Part shown: positions 1 through 11,104 of the stretch, one piece after another
How the letters are laid out: each line of letters starts with the position of its first letter
Numbering within the stretch: the stretch's first letter is position 1
NCBI GenBank assembly: GCA_038098605.1
Contig: JAZDUA010000008.1
Coordinates: 7,490,501 to 7,554,500 of the forward strand
Source of the DNA: Gryllus longicercus
Lineage: Eukaryota > Arthropoda > Insecta > Orthoptera > Gryllidae
Reading direction: 5' to 3'
DNA length: 64,000 nt
The notes under the pieces: model-generated
What the model was told of the DNA's origin: nothing
Seen by the model: the letters and a program-made list of their open reading frames with translations, nothing else
Databases searched by the model: none
Program-made: the position numbers and the translations under genes

Positions 1-498
1 TCTCTTATTTGTCTTTGAATTGGCACCGTCAATTTGGCACAGCACGCGGGAAGATGGTATTCGTGCCATTCGTTCGCACGAAAACCGTGTTTTGTTTCGT
101 TCAGTCTTAGTCCTTTTGTTTTGTTTTGTTGATGTTTTTTTTCTCTGTCGAATTTCCAAGGCACCGCCCGGTACCCCATTCGTTTTTTACTTATTGCACT
201 CGGTCATGGGAACACCGACTCTTTATATCGCAGTTTCTCTAATCTCGCCTTTCGAAAACAAGCATTTCACACAAACGCATTCGACGCCCTCGTCCAGCCA
301 TTGCGTTCTACCGTGTGAATACTCATCGGAGTCAGGGCTAGCAACTATTAACACCCTGCAACTCGCGGCTTAATCAAGCATATTCAAAGCAGGATGGCAT
401 AATTCGCTGCTCGTCGAAGGTGACAGTCAGTTCTACAGCGTCCTGGCCCTACGACTCATAACCCGGCTCGATGCCTTTCGGGGGCGGGAATAATGTTT
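1..498. other. no gene recognised
   Basis: A 117-codon plus-strand frame (20-373) has one hydrophobic stretch but no family resemblance, splice context or partner exon. Treated as chance. Confidence 0.4.
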
Positions 499-617
499 AC
501 ACATTGCCGGCCAAATTACTTCGAATTTGGCGCCTTGTCTTCTTTAACAGGGCGTTTGATGTTCCTTGAAGGCGTTTCAAAGGAAAAGATACATTTTAAA
601 CTTGGCGCCTCCGAGAT
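499..617 (+). repeat. 120-bp dispersed repeat, copy A
   Basis: Runs from acacattgccggccaaatta to gcgcctccgagat and is matched almost base for base by 7982-8103, same orientation. The flanks differ, so this is a dispersed repeat rather than a segmental duplication. A short open frame runs through both copies but has an indel between them and no known domain. Confidence 0.8.
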
Positions 618-1417
618 TAAAATGTATGATCACGACTGGACTCTGTTTGATCCGCGCATTTATACGGATATGTTTCGAATGCTTTATTTCAATGTAGTGT
701 AACGTACATTTCATAAAAGTACATGACTCTGGCTTTTCTGACTTCAAAATTCACATTTTCTTGGAGAAAAGAAAAGCATTCTTCAAACACTTTCTTCGTT
801 ACATTTGTTATCAAGGTGTTAAGTGTCTGACGGTTCTAATGTGGATGATATGGTATAATGTTTTAGGTGTATAATTACAGCCTGCATCATTCTCGCACTT
901 AAAACAGGTCATTTAGTTTTTTGATCATTAAAATCCGTTGATTAATTCCAAGAAACTTTCAAAGTGTGCAATGGAAAAAACAACTACTTAGATGCTCATC
1001 CATAAAACCATCTCGTGATTAAATTCTTGCAATACAATAGCCTTTATTGCAATTGTGCAATGCATTTACGAAAATAAAATAAATTTGTAAGCAGATAATG
1101 AAATCTAAAATAATTACGCCTATATATTTAACATTTACATATGTGATACCGATGGAGATTGTGCGAAGTCTAATGTGGGTACCGGAGTGGAATGAGTGAA
1201 GGTTTGAGAGTTCGCATTAATATTAGGATTGGGAATTTTCACCGTGTATCAAACACGAAGATCAATAATACACTATAGCGCAACTCAATATCCAATAATA
1301 CTTATTTCTTTTCCTCTCTATATTATAGTAGAAAGATGAAAAGTATTGGAATCATCTCAAGAATACAATCTTAAATATTGACCGTAAAATCCATGTTCAA
1401 AAAATGCAAAAACTTTA

Positions 1418-1609
1418 TTGAATTTTGAATGTGGTACTTTACAACATAAATCGTTAATAAGACCAGCTTTAACATACAAAAGTTCTGTTTGGTATAATGT
1501 AGCTTCTTCACAATTAAATAAAATAAAGATATTGCACAACAAATTTCTTCATAGAATAGTGGCTGTGAGCAAAGTCGCTTCCCTTTCTCCAAGCAGATCC
1601 GGAAAATAG
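1418..1609 (+). pseudogene. jockey-like LINE fragment, C-terminal to the reverse transcriptase
   Basis: One open stretch translates LIRPALTYKSSVWYNVASSQ followed by LNKIKILHNKFLHRI. This matches the pattern (LIRP-LTYG-VW---A---L-KLQ--QNK-LR-I) found after the reverse transcriptase domain in jockey/BS-like non-LTR retrotransposons. Only about 45 codons are recognisable, with no catalytic motif and no endonuclease or tail nearby. It lies 300 bp before one copy of the palindrome-ended repeat. Confidence 0.6.
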
Positions 1610-1890
1610 GTTCCCGGAAAATCTGTGACATTTGTTTGTTGACAACAAGTTTGTCTGCTTCACAGGGGCTAGTTCTAAACGCTACCATTGTCCTAATTCC
1701 CTCCCAATTCTGCCCGCTGGGTACTGACGCGGGAACGCCTGTGAGAGACATGTATGCGGAGTTGCTACCTGGAGGTCCTCTTGACAACAATCATGACTTC
1801 TGTCGGTATACAAATAAGCGAGTTCCGCTACCCTTACCGTTACAGTTACCGTCACATTTAAAAGAAAAAACACTTTTTCGGTATCTGGGG

Positions 1891-2004
1891 ACCCCAAAAC
1901 GTGTATTTCTGTTGAAATCTCGAAATCGATTTTCCGCAGCATTACATAACTTCCCCTATACTAAGTATATTACTCCGTATATACGTACGTATACGGGAAA
2001 ATAA
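1891..2004 (+). repeat. palindrome-ended dispersed repeat, copy A
   Basis: About 113 bp from aaaacgtgtatttctgttga to the palindromic end tatacgtacgtatacggg plus aaaataa. The same unit is at 21912-22023 (same orientation) and 46717-46829 (inverted). Shared blocks are tgaaatctcgaaatcgattt, cattacataactt and ctaagtatattac. Confidence 0.82.
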
Positions 2005-5000
2005 GAAGACAAGACCGGCGCTGGTGGCGAGGACATGCAATTTTGTACTCTAAAATCGCAATCATGCGAGCTGAAACATGGTAATAGCAGAAATTAGATC
2101 TCGTTAGATCTCGTTGCGTTGTTAAGGTGATATTTAAAATATATTCAATTGAGGGGAACTTGACATGAATATGTGATCTTTTCAAATATTTATGGAATAT
2201 GGTTGAGCATTGTTTCTGTACCTGTTTTGCTCGAATAGAAGAAGGGGCATTTTTAAATGTAGTTTAGTTCTGATTTTCATTAAAACTCCATTGCAAACCT
2301 GTATATTTTGAACACCGAGGATTTTCGTTTACAAATCAATTTGAGCATTCTTCTTAACCGAATTCCGTGATTTTTGCTTTAAATTAAGGGAGTGGTAAGT
2401 CATATATTTTATCGTTAGCTGTTTTTACCTGGATTTATTGAACAAATACTAAGTTTTAATATCTTAAAATTATTTAAATGAACTGCTTTTTCTTGGCGTT
2501 TCTGATTGTGAGTTGCTATACGTCTACTGAAAGCATTCTACTGAAAGCATTTGTCATTTAGAGCAAGCAAAATTATGATATGGAATGCATGCTTTTCAAC
2601 TTCAAATCACGGTGGATAGCAAGATTTTCTACTACAGTTCACTACAAAATGCATATACAGATCTTGATAGATATAAAACATTTAATCACATTTTCGTATA
2701 TATGTTTAACTCTTTGATGACAGTGAGTAGTGATTGTATTGTTGCAGAAATGGGATCTCTCTCTCTTTTCTTTAGACTCAGAAAATAAGAACTAAATGAC
2801 ATGAAACAATATTCTGGAGGTGGTTTCCATTTTCCGTATTGAGCATACAGATATATTGTACCTTGCAGTGGTTCTTATCTACAATTGTACTTTTTAATGT
2901 AAACGCAAAGATTCAGGAAGTTCAAATTTATTTTAGAATCTTTCCTACACCTCGAATTAAAGCCAATGATTTCTTTCTCAATGCAATTTATCGCTCATTT
3001 GATTTGCGGCATTTTTACGAAATGAAAATATAAATTTGTTCTAGTTGAATCAACTGGTAAAAAAGGACAATTGAGATATGTAGCTTCGGTTGCTTTGGAC
3101 GCAAGTTTGATAGAGAGACTGTCTCGAGTTTGTAAGAAATGAATGCAAGAATGTAGGACGAGATATTTTAAGTGATATTATGATTAAAATACCCAAATAG
3201 TAGCGTCTTTAAGTGACTATCAAGTTGGCGAAACCTTGTTGAAAGTATTTAAAAACATCATCAGTGGTTCTAAAACTCGGAACAAGATATCCGTGGAAAC
3301 GGAGCAGGTTATAGTTTGCGGATTGATGGTGGTAACATGAATTCACGCACCGTATATTTTCGTTGTGCTTGAACTTGAAGTGTTTTATGTAAAATTACTT
3401 CAAAAGAGAGGCGAGAGCATAGTGATTTTGGGGAAGTGAAAAACAGCGGCAGTTGAACTTATTGGAGATAGCAACAATCACGGGCACGTACGCGTGCATA
3501 CACTGTTGCAGGACTTAGGCCCATTAGGTTCGTAACAGGTATGCAGAATACTGTTATCAGCCCATACAAATGTCAAAACTACGCAATGGCTCGCTCTACA
3601 TTGCTGACAACCAATCTTTGAATTTTACATGCATTTAAGAGAAGTTCCAATCTTTGGAGATAGATATTGAACTGAGTTTTAAAGACAGAATAAACAACAT
3701 ATAGGTAATGTTCTTACAATAATAAAATGTAAAAAATTACAAGTGAAAAATACTTTTGATTCCATGATGAACTAATGTGACATTAGAGGAAATATACAAA
3801 TGCCATTTCCGACATATGCCATTTCCGTCCACATCCCGTACACATGCCATTTCCGACGGGCATGCTTGCTGCTCGAATTTTTTAAGATATGTCTGAACTT
3901 CCCAAGCCAATTATCAATTATAATTAATTTTTAAGGTTTGCCTGATTTCTGCATTACTTCAATGTGTCTTTAAATGAAGACACTCACTGTTTTAAAAATA
4001 TGAGTAATTATTGTCTAATGACATTAAGAGTAGAAAAAGTTTTGGTTTGTTACGCATTTCCACTAGTTTTTTTTGTTTGAATTATTGTGATTCATGCTGC
4101 AACAGAGGCAATAAGTATTATATGTTGGAGGGGGATTTTGATGACCTAAAACGTCGCCAAAAATTATCAATAAAATGCTCTTAAAATGTTTTCAAAATGC
4201 CCCAAAAGCAAAGTAAAATGACGTAAAAAAGTTTGATGAAAACCTGTTCAGATGAATAATTCAAGCTGATGGACATGTAATCGAGAGGCTTCTTCTTTTC
4301 GTTCAAGTGAACTCAGTTTGCAAACGTTTTGATTTCGACTATTCTTTACACGGAAATCTATCTTTAGGGATCGCGAAATTGCCAGAACCGACAGGGGGGA
4401 TGATCCTGAAGACTTTCCATCATGCTCAGGAACTCTTTGGAGAATATTTGTTGCATCTCGTAAATATGATTTGAATCAATAAAAATAAAATTAAAATCTA
4501 TGAAATCAGAGAAAAATGCTTAAAAGGCGGAAAAGGTAAAAAATAACTTATTAGTCAAAATCAAAGAAAAATACATATTATATCATATAAAATGGGACAC
4601 TTATTTTTGTCACAACACAAAAGTAATACTTAACTAAAAGGAACTGTTTTAAATGAAAATAAAATATGACATTTCTTTAAAATCTGCCATATAATAATTG
4701 ATGAGATGTATCGAAAGGTGATCCTACTTGGTCGTGCAGAAAACAATGGTTCTCCCCCTCCCAGTACCTTTGCACCACTGTGTTGCGATGCGAAGAGGCT
4801 CCGCCCCTGTGCTCAGGGAATTCATCTTATCGTCGTCCTCGCATCCTGCGGTGGAGGATTGCGGCTGCGGGGAAAGCGGGAGTGTCTGAGATGAGGGTGA
4901 AAACGGCGACGACAAAGGAGGCGATGCCTGAGGATAAGAGGGATTCGGGAGAGATGCTGGCGAAGGAACACACTAGTCTGAGAAAAGTTATTTTTGGGCA

Positions 5001-5479
5001 AAATTAATTTTGCCTTGCAAGCTCAATAATTTGTTCCAGATTCTCGGTTCCTTGAAGAAAAATCGTGATTTCTTGGACATTTTTGTTGAATTTTTTCAAC
5101 ACATGTTCGATACTTTGCGCGTTTTGTAATGTTTGTTTAATAATAAAATTAATGATTTATTTTCCTCTTTTTCGCAAACTTCGCAGTCTTTGACTGTTGA
5201 GTTATATAGAAGGTTTATAATATATTATTAAATACTAATATACTATTAAAATCACGAATAGAAAAATGTGAATGATCTTCTACAACAAACAAACCTGCAT
5301 TTCATTTGTTAAATTAGTTCTATATACGTTTGAACTCAAAATATCTGTATAAGAAAATTATTTTTAGGGCGTCTGCGCAAAATTCGTCGAATGGATGATG
5401 ATTCACAATTTGAGTCACTGATACACGAAAACTTAGAATAATGGCCACAGAAGGTACTAACTTATTTTGCCCACGTAAT
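2005..5479. other. gene-free AT-rich stretch
   Basis: Only short chance frames, apart from the atgccatttccg repeats and a slightly GC-richer 4740-4990 whose frames match nothing. Confidence 0.5.
3800..3860 (+). repeat. three short repeats of atgccatttccg
   Basis: The 12-mer atgccatttccg occurs three times within about 60 bp, with spacers of about 5 and 17 bp. No function is apparent. Confidence 0.8.
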
Positions 5480-6180
5480 CTTATCTCAGTTCAGTGTGCA
5501 GTGAGGCGAACGGTGGATAGGGTTAAGGCGGTAAACGAGGCCCGCAAGCGGGAAGGGAATCATTGGGGCGGGAGGAAGCGGGGCGGGGAAGCGAAGGGAT
5601 TGGGAAAGGGAGGGGCGAGGGCAAGGCGTGAGCGGGGCGGGGCGGGGCGGGGCGGGGCGGGGCGGAGATGAGTGAGGCGTGCGTTGCGGGGAAAGGGAGG
5701 AGCGGGGGAAAGGCGGGGGAGGGAATGGAGGAGAGCAAGGGTGGGATGAGGCTGGGCGGGGAAAGGGAGGATCAGGGACAAGGCGGGGGCAGGGCGGGGG
5801 AGGGAATGGAGGAGAGGAAGGGCGGGGGGGGCGGGGGGAGGGAATGAAGGAGGGGAAGGGCGGGTCCTGAAGCGGGAACGAGGGCGAGGCTGCCCTGTGC
5901 TGACAGCTCCATCTCTTGGCAATTTGCTCCGCTGAGCGCAGTCGTCGCATCCAACGCGTTCGCGCGCTTTCTGTGGTCGAGCGGCGCGCGGGAGGAGAGA
6001 GGGCGGAGGAAGGACGGGGAGAGCGATATTTTCCAGACAGCGTGCGGCGGCGGTGGCGTTTTCTGGCGAGATTGCTCTCTTTCGTCGGCGACAACGCAGA
6101 CGCGCCCGGCCCGCCCCATCCGGGCTTCGCATGCTCCCACTTCCGCGTCTTCCTTTGTCCCCTTTCGAAGAATATTGCAC
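5480..6180. other. GC- and CpG-rich island with purine-rich minisatellite
   Basis: The first half is strongly G/A-rich on the plus strand, with a ggggc array at 5633-5664 and many gggagg-, gggaatgg- and gcgggg-type variants. The second half (5880-6180) is CpG-rich without strand bias. Long open frames in all registers follow from composition and encode proline/arginine-rich strings with no domain. It could be a promoter island, but no exon is visible beside it. Confidence 0.7.
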
Positions 6181-6639
6181 CTCCATCCCCTTTCACTCCA
6201 ATATCTTCAGAGAGGATTTACCAAAAACGCTTAAACGAATCATGTAGAAGACTGAGAATGGATTTTCAGCATATGAGATTAATTTTTCTTTGAAATATTT
6301 TTAGCGCATTTGCATTGGTAACTTTAAATCCTGGAGTATTATTGAAGGTATACGGATAAGTTTCTTTCTGCTATGGTCGCTTTTCCTAACTTGAATGTGC
6401 GAGAAAAACGTAAAAGTGAAAATAAAGCATCTTTACAGGATTAAAATGTCATATGCTAAGTGATTACTGCTCTCTCCAACGAATATTGAGGATACATTAT
6501 CGGGGTCAATCGTATGTGTTAGTGTAAATATGAACATTCGTGTTAATTTTTAATCTTACTACATAATTTTGTGCACTCGAAAACGTCATACCAACTATGA
6601 TGTAGAACAATTAGTTGATGTTTCATCCCTCAGGGTGAC

Positions 6640-6850
6640 GTTGCGCCGCTGCTGAAGCGAAGTAACTTGCCGAGTACTGCGGTAATGAGGCTAGTCGCTG
6701 GAAACTGTTCCGGTGCGCCTCGCGCACAAGCGGCGAGCGCGCACGCTGGCTGCCGCCTGAGTTTGGAGTTAGCTCGAGTTGACCTAACGCGATGTAAATG
6801 TCGCTATGGCGCTTGTTACAGCTTTTAACCCGGTGGAGTTAGCGCTGAAT
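6640..6850. other. small CpG-rich patch
   Basis: About 200 bp rich in gcgc and cgag motifs within AT-rich DNA. No open frame of note. Confidence 0.55.
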
Positions 6851-7981
6851 TTCCGAGAATGCTTGCCGCTGTGTCTGAGACACAAGAACCTTTATTTCTA
6901 TGGGAAACAATACGAAATTGCATATATTTTAAAAGAATACTTATCGATTATATAGTATTTGGCGAACATTTATTACATAAAACCGTGGAAAAATATTTAT
7001 GAAGAGAAGGTAATTTTTTAATGAATAATATTTTATTATTCATTAGTGGACCCGGCAATGCTTCAATTTTGCGGTGTACTACAAGACACTTACTTACCGG
7101 TCACGTGATTGTTAATCACGTTTTACGCTATCCTGTGCAAAAATTCTAATAGATGAAAGACTTACTTACAAGTATAGATCTGTCCTCTGTCCTGGTTTGT
7201 ACATGGTTGTCAAGTACACATTTATTAAAGAGTTCTCTCTCAAAATTGGGCATGCGTTCGCTATAACACTATCTTGGTGAAATTTGATTTACGTGTCAGA
7301 TTCAAGTAATAATTTCGATCGATGATTTGATGTTATGTGCAATTAGTATATTTCTCATTATAAACTTGAACAATTAAAAAGTGAAATTAAAATAAATTGT
7401 GCATGATAGAATCTTTCTTATTTTAGAAATGAATTCAGCACATCTCACTTAGTTAAAATCACATATTTTTATTTAAAGGACAGAAAAAAGTTTAAATTTG
7501 TTGCATAGTGTAATTGCTGATTAACCAATGAAAATTGAGGATGCTTTTGACATGAAAAATAGATGACGTTCCGCGTAGAAACGAAGAGGGACGTGATTAG
7601 CTTGTGTTCGTTCACAGGCGTCAAATGCTTAAGAAAATAATTCATTCATCTGGGACGTGAGGCCAATCAGCAGGCACGCTGACCAAAATAATAGCTAAGA
7701 TGATGGGAAAGGATGAACAGTGAAATAATTCCTGACAGGTTATTGAGGTCAGGGAGAGCCGGGTCTCGGCGGAGTACGGATACGGATGCTACGAGAAACA
7801 ATTAGTTTCAATTAAATCGTAAGTGCGGTTAGGGTGGAGAATGGAAGGCAACTTCCAGCTATAGTGGCTTCATGAACAAAAGGTAAGAAAATAACAATAC
7901 GACACGTAGGAAGATCAAGTCTTGTGACAGTTTTTTGTGAACATTTTAAAGATCAATCTCAATCTTCAATACGGAGTGTTG

Positions 7982-8103
7982 ACACATTGCCGGCCAAATT
8001 ACTTCGAATTTGGCGTCTTGTCTTCTTTAACAGGGCGTTTGATGTTCTTTGAAGGCGTTTCAGAGGAAAAGATTATACATTTTAAACTTGGCGCCTCCGA
8101 GAT
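7982..8103 (+). repeat. 120-bp dispersed repeat, copy B
   Basis: Second copy of the unit at 499-617, with a few substitutions and a 3-bp insertion (gattatacat for gatacat). The edges coincide on both sides: acacattgccgg at the start, cctccgagat at the end. It may be a short non-autonomous element or the end of a larger one. Confidence 0.8.
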
Positions 8104-9289
8104 GGTCTTAATTTTCTCCAAAAAGCCGCGCGAATTTCTTCTCTGCTGACCAAACATTCATTTCTTCATGCAAAGTCCTTGGAGTCGGAGCGTCACCGAA
8201 AGATCGCACCAGCTCCTGGATAGCTAAAAATTCCCGCTAAAAATTGGCATTGCCGAAATACCAGGAGTTTTCTATCGCAGACGCCTGCTCGCCTTGTCAC
8301 GATAAGCTAATGCGGAAAGCTGAGTAAAAGCGTTTTAAACGTCTTCAAGGTTCGACCCAGAGTGTGCCAGGCATGGATGTAGTAGAAACACGTAGCAAAA
8401 GGCCACGGAATTCGTAAAGAAAGGGTCAGTTTTCGTTTGGACAGAGGTAACTGTGACAACTTCTTCAATACTCGTTAATTCTTTCTCCAAGTAACAATCC
8501 TTGTCAATTGTGTGTCATCTCTTTTCCAGAACACTCTTGTCCAACAAAAACTACTGAGATAGAAGAGGCGATGTTTCGTTGCCATTTCCATCAAAATGCT
8601 CTCCCAACTTTTCTTCGACTATTTTGCCGCCTGAACACGGGGGATCCCAAAAAATTCATACTCATGCAACTTATGCAGATTCAGAGTTAACCGCGAGAAA
8701 GCGGTCATGTAACATCTTTATACATATATTTCATTCTGTTATAACAAGAAATTGAAAGAAAAATGTGGATCCATTTCTGAAAAAAAATTGAAAAATTCCG
8801 CATAATGTACCCTATAAATTCAGAGAATTAATTTTTCAATTGCATCAATTCGAGTCGGACCAGATCGGACGTGGAATATTCATTCTGAAAAAAACAACAC
8901 TTTTGGGGTATCAGTGGGCCTCAAGACGGGATCCAATTTTGAATAAGAAATTTTTTACTCCAGTTCTATTGTGTCCGGGCGACAGTTACAGAAACAGCGT
9001 TAGTTATGAGAAATGTTATTCTGTTTAATGGCAGGCTGATGAGGTGGTGATGGGATTTTTTCAAGAAATAACAGAAAGGAGTAAGGTGATAAAGGAGCTA
9101 GCGGCAGAAACCGGCAAGGAAAGGGGGTAAATAGGATCCTTGAGAGCCAGAATATTTCAAGAAGGGTGACAGAAGGAAATGTACAATTACTAATACATAT
9201 TGGGATCCTAATTAATGCTAACAGTAAATTTTTAACATGTCTCTAATGACATTACAGTAGTTGTGACTCGAAAAAAGATTTTTTGTTCA

Positions 9290-9580
9290 GTTGTTCTTTT
9301 GTCCTCTTTCGGACGAATGTGCGGCATGGGGTCTTTTCGCGGATTCTCCGAGTCGGCATCGGAAACTCTTTCGCCCCAAGCAAAGTGTTCCCGCGTCGGG
9401 ATCGTCGCCGCTGCCTCCCTGCCTGCGGCTCGCCCCTCGCCGCCCATTGCCGAGCGACAGGCCAACAAAGTTACCCCGGTTACGCGCCTCGATCCGGACT
9501 AGCCCAGGGCGCTGTTGGGCCGAGAGAAGCGCGCCCGTCGCCTCTTCATTTTCAGCTGGCCTCTTTTGAGCCATGACAAG
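9290..9580. other. CpG-rich patch
   Basis: GC-rich, open in several frames on both strands, with no recognisable protein. It ends 130 bp before the first TA microsatellite. Confidence 0.55.
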
Positions 9581-9704
9581 CGGATTTTCACGAACAGTTG
9601 TTACTTACGGACGAGTCTCGTGCGGGTCTATTTACATTTCTAAAAAGTAGATCGCGTTCTACTTCAACCCGGCGGAATGTCTTCGACAGTAAAATAGTTG
9701 TTTG

Positions 9705-9708
<4 letters not shown>

Positions 9709-9772
<64 letters not shown>
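9709..9772. repeat. (TA)n microsatellite
   Basis: An uninterrupted run of 32 AT dinucleotides, directly followed by tgtgacgtacc. Confidence 0.97.
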
Positions 9773-9775
<3 letters not shown>

Positions 9776-10747
9776 GACGTACCTGTTTTGGTCGGTACTT
9801 GCCACTGCAAATAAATTACAAAAGATAGGGTTCTTGCTCGTGAATGGGTCCCTACGAGAAGTCGATATAGCATTGAGAAATTTAATTAGTAAATGTAGTA
9901 CAATTATAAACAGGATTTATTCACAAACCAAATCTGTTAATTACATGATTTAGAACACCAATACACTTTGCCTTGGTACCAAGATCAGATTAAACATGAG
10001 TTTCTATCATACCTTGGGGCCCCAACAAATACCTCCGTTATTCGGATTACTGCTCGCGTCGGCGGGGGTCGTCGACCTCCGCTGCAGCCCGGCGCCTTCG
10101 GCGGCTGGTGATGTAGTAGTCGCCTCGGTTGGCGGCCTCCTGGATCCCTCAATCTCAGCTCCTGGTACTTCGGCTGGCACGTCGCACTTTCCTCTAATGA
10201 CCATTCACCGTCTTACCATGACGACATATCATGCGGCTACTACGCATGCCAGCGTTAGCTTCGCAACACACAGTTCAGGTATTGTTCTCACTACGCCAAA
10301 TAGTATAAGCGCGATTCACTGCTCTCCTAGCACTAATCTCTTACATTTATCACTTTTCCGGCCTCTACCTAACATGCCTATTGTTCTTGCGTTGGCTAAT
10401 ATTCTATAACACACGCCGCGTGCTTCCTTTGTCCGTGCGAAGCGGCGAGCTCCTCACAGCACGTCCGTAGCCATCGACAACTTCTCCTCGACTCTCGCCG
10501 GCCGCATGCCAGACACCTCCTTCAGCGACGGCCGACTCGACCCAACTGTGGTAACGACTGAATCCCCTGCCGCTCCACGCTCGGTTTGTAACGGTCGTTC
10601 CCACGCTGTGTTCGCGGCAGCGACGGCGGCGGCGGCGGGCCTCCCCACTGCCGTTGCCGCGTCTGCCGCCTGTACTACGCAGTCCAAAATGAACTCTAAT
10701 TTCTTATGCTTATGTTTCTAATTAACATAAGGAAACATTCTATGTTT

Positions 10748-10751
<4 letters not shown>
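9773..10751 (+). other. segment between two TA microsatellites, GC-rich second half
   Basis: Begins tgtgacgtacctg right after the first (TA)n. From 10040 to 10690 it is GC-rich. A 137-codon open frame (9996-10409, plus) is Ser/Ala/Pro-rich, has no domain and starts without clear context. I do not recognise the segment; a solo LTR or other insert is possible. Confidence 0.35.

Positions 10752-10794
<43 letters not shown>
10752..10794. repeat. (TA)n microsatellite, second
   Basis: About 21 AT dinucleotides on the far side of the GC-rich segment at 10.04-10.68 kb. It ends in tatagtatataaag. Confidence 0.97.
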
Positions 10795-10797
<3 letters not shown>

Positions 10798-11104
10798 TAT
10801 AAAGACATTTATGCAGGATAATAATTAGCTAAAATATGTATCCTGTAAACAGAGTGGAGTTTTATTCACGACAATTCAAGCCTACTACTACTACTGCTTC
10901 ACTATTTACACCACTTACTTCAATTACAATATATCTTTCTTATAAATTTTCAATCTATACTCATGCGTATCTAAATTTCTTTCAACCATCGTACCACTCA
11001 TTCTGTCTAGCGGTCCTTAGTCGCCCCCGCGCGCCAAGGGTGGAAAGCACGGCATGTTCAAATTAAAGAAAATATATTTTCTTTACATATATAAGTCGTG
11101 ACAG

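Noticed and set aside
5486..6196. A 236-codon minus-strand frame and several overlapping frames in the GC-rich island
   Set aside because: They are Pro/Arg/Ser-rich strings created by the GGGGC and GGGAGG composition, open in many registers at once and without any domain.
9996..10409. A 137-codon plus-strand frame
   Set aside because: Low-complexity Ser/Ala/Pro/Thr content in a GC-rich insert, with no domain and no splice partners.
9774..11104. Possible solo LTR from tgtgacgta to cgtgaca
   Set aside because: The two ends do not form a proper inverted TG...CA pair, and no matching target duplication flanks them.
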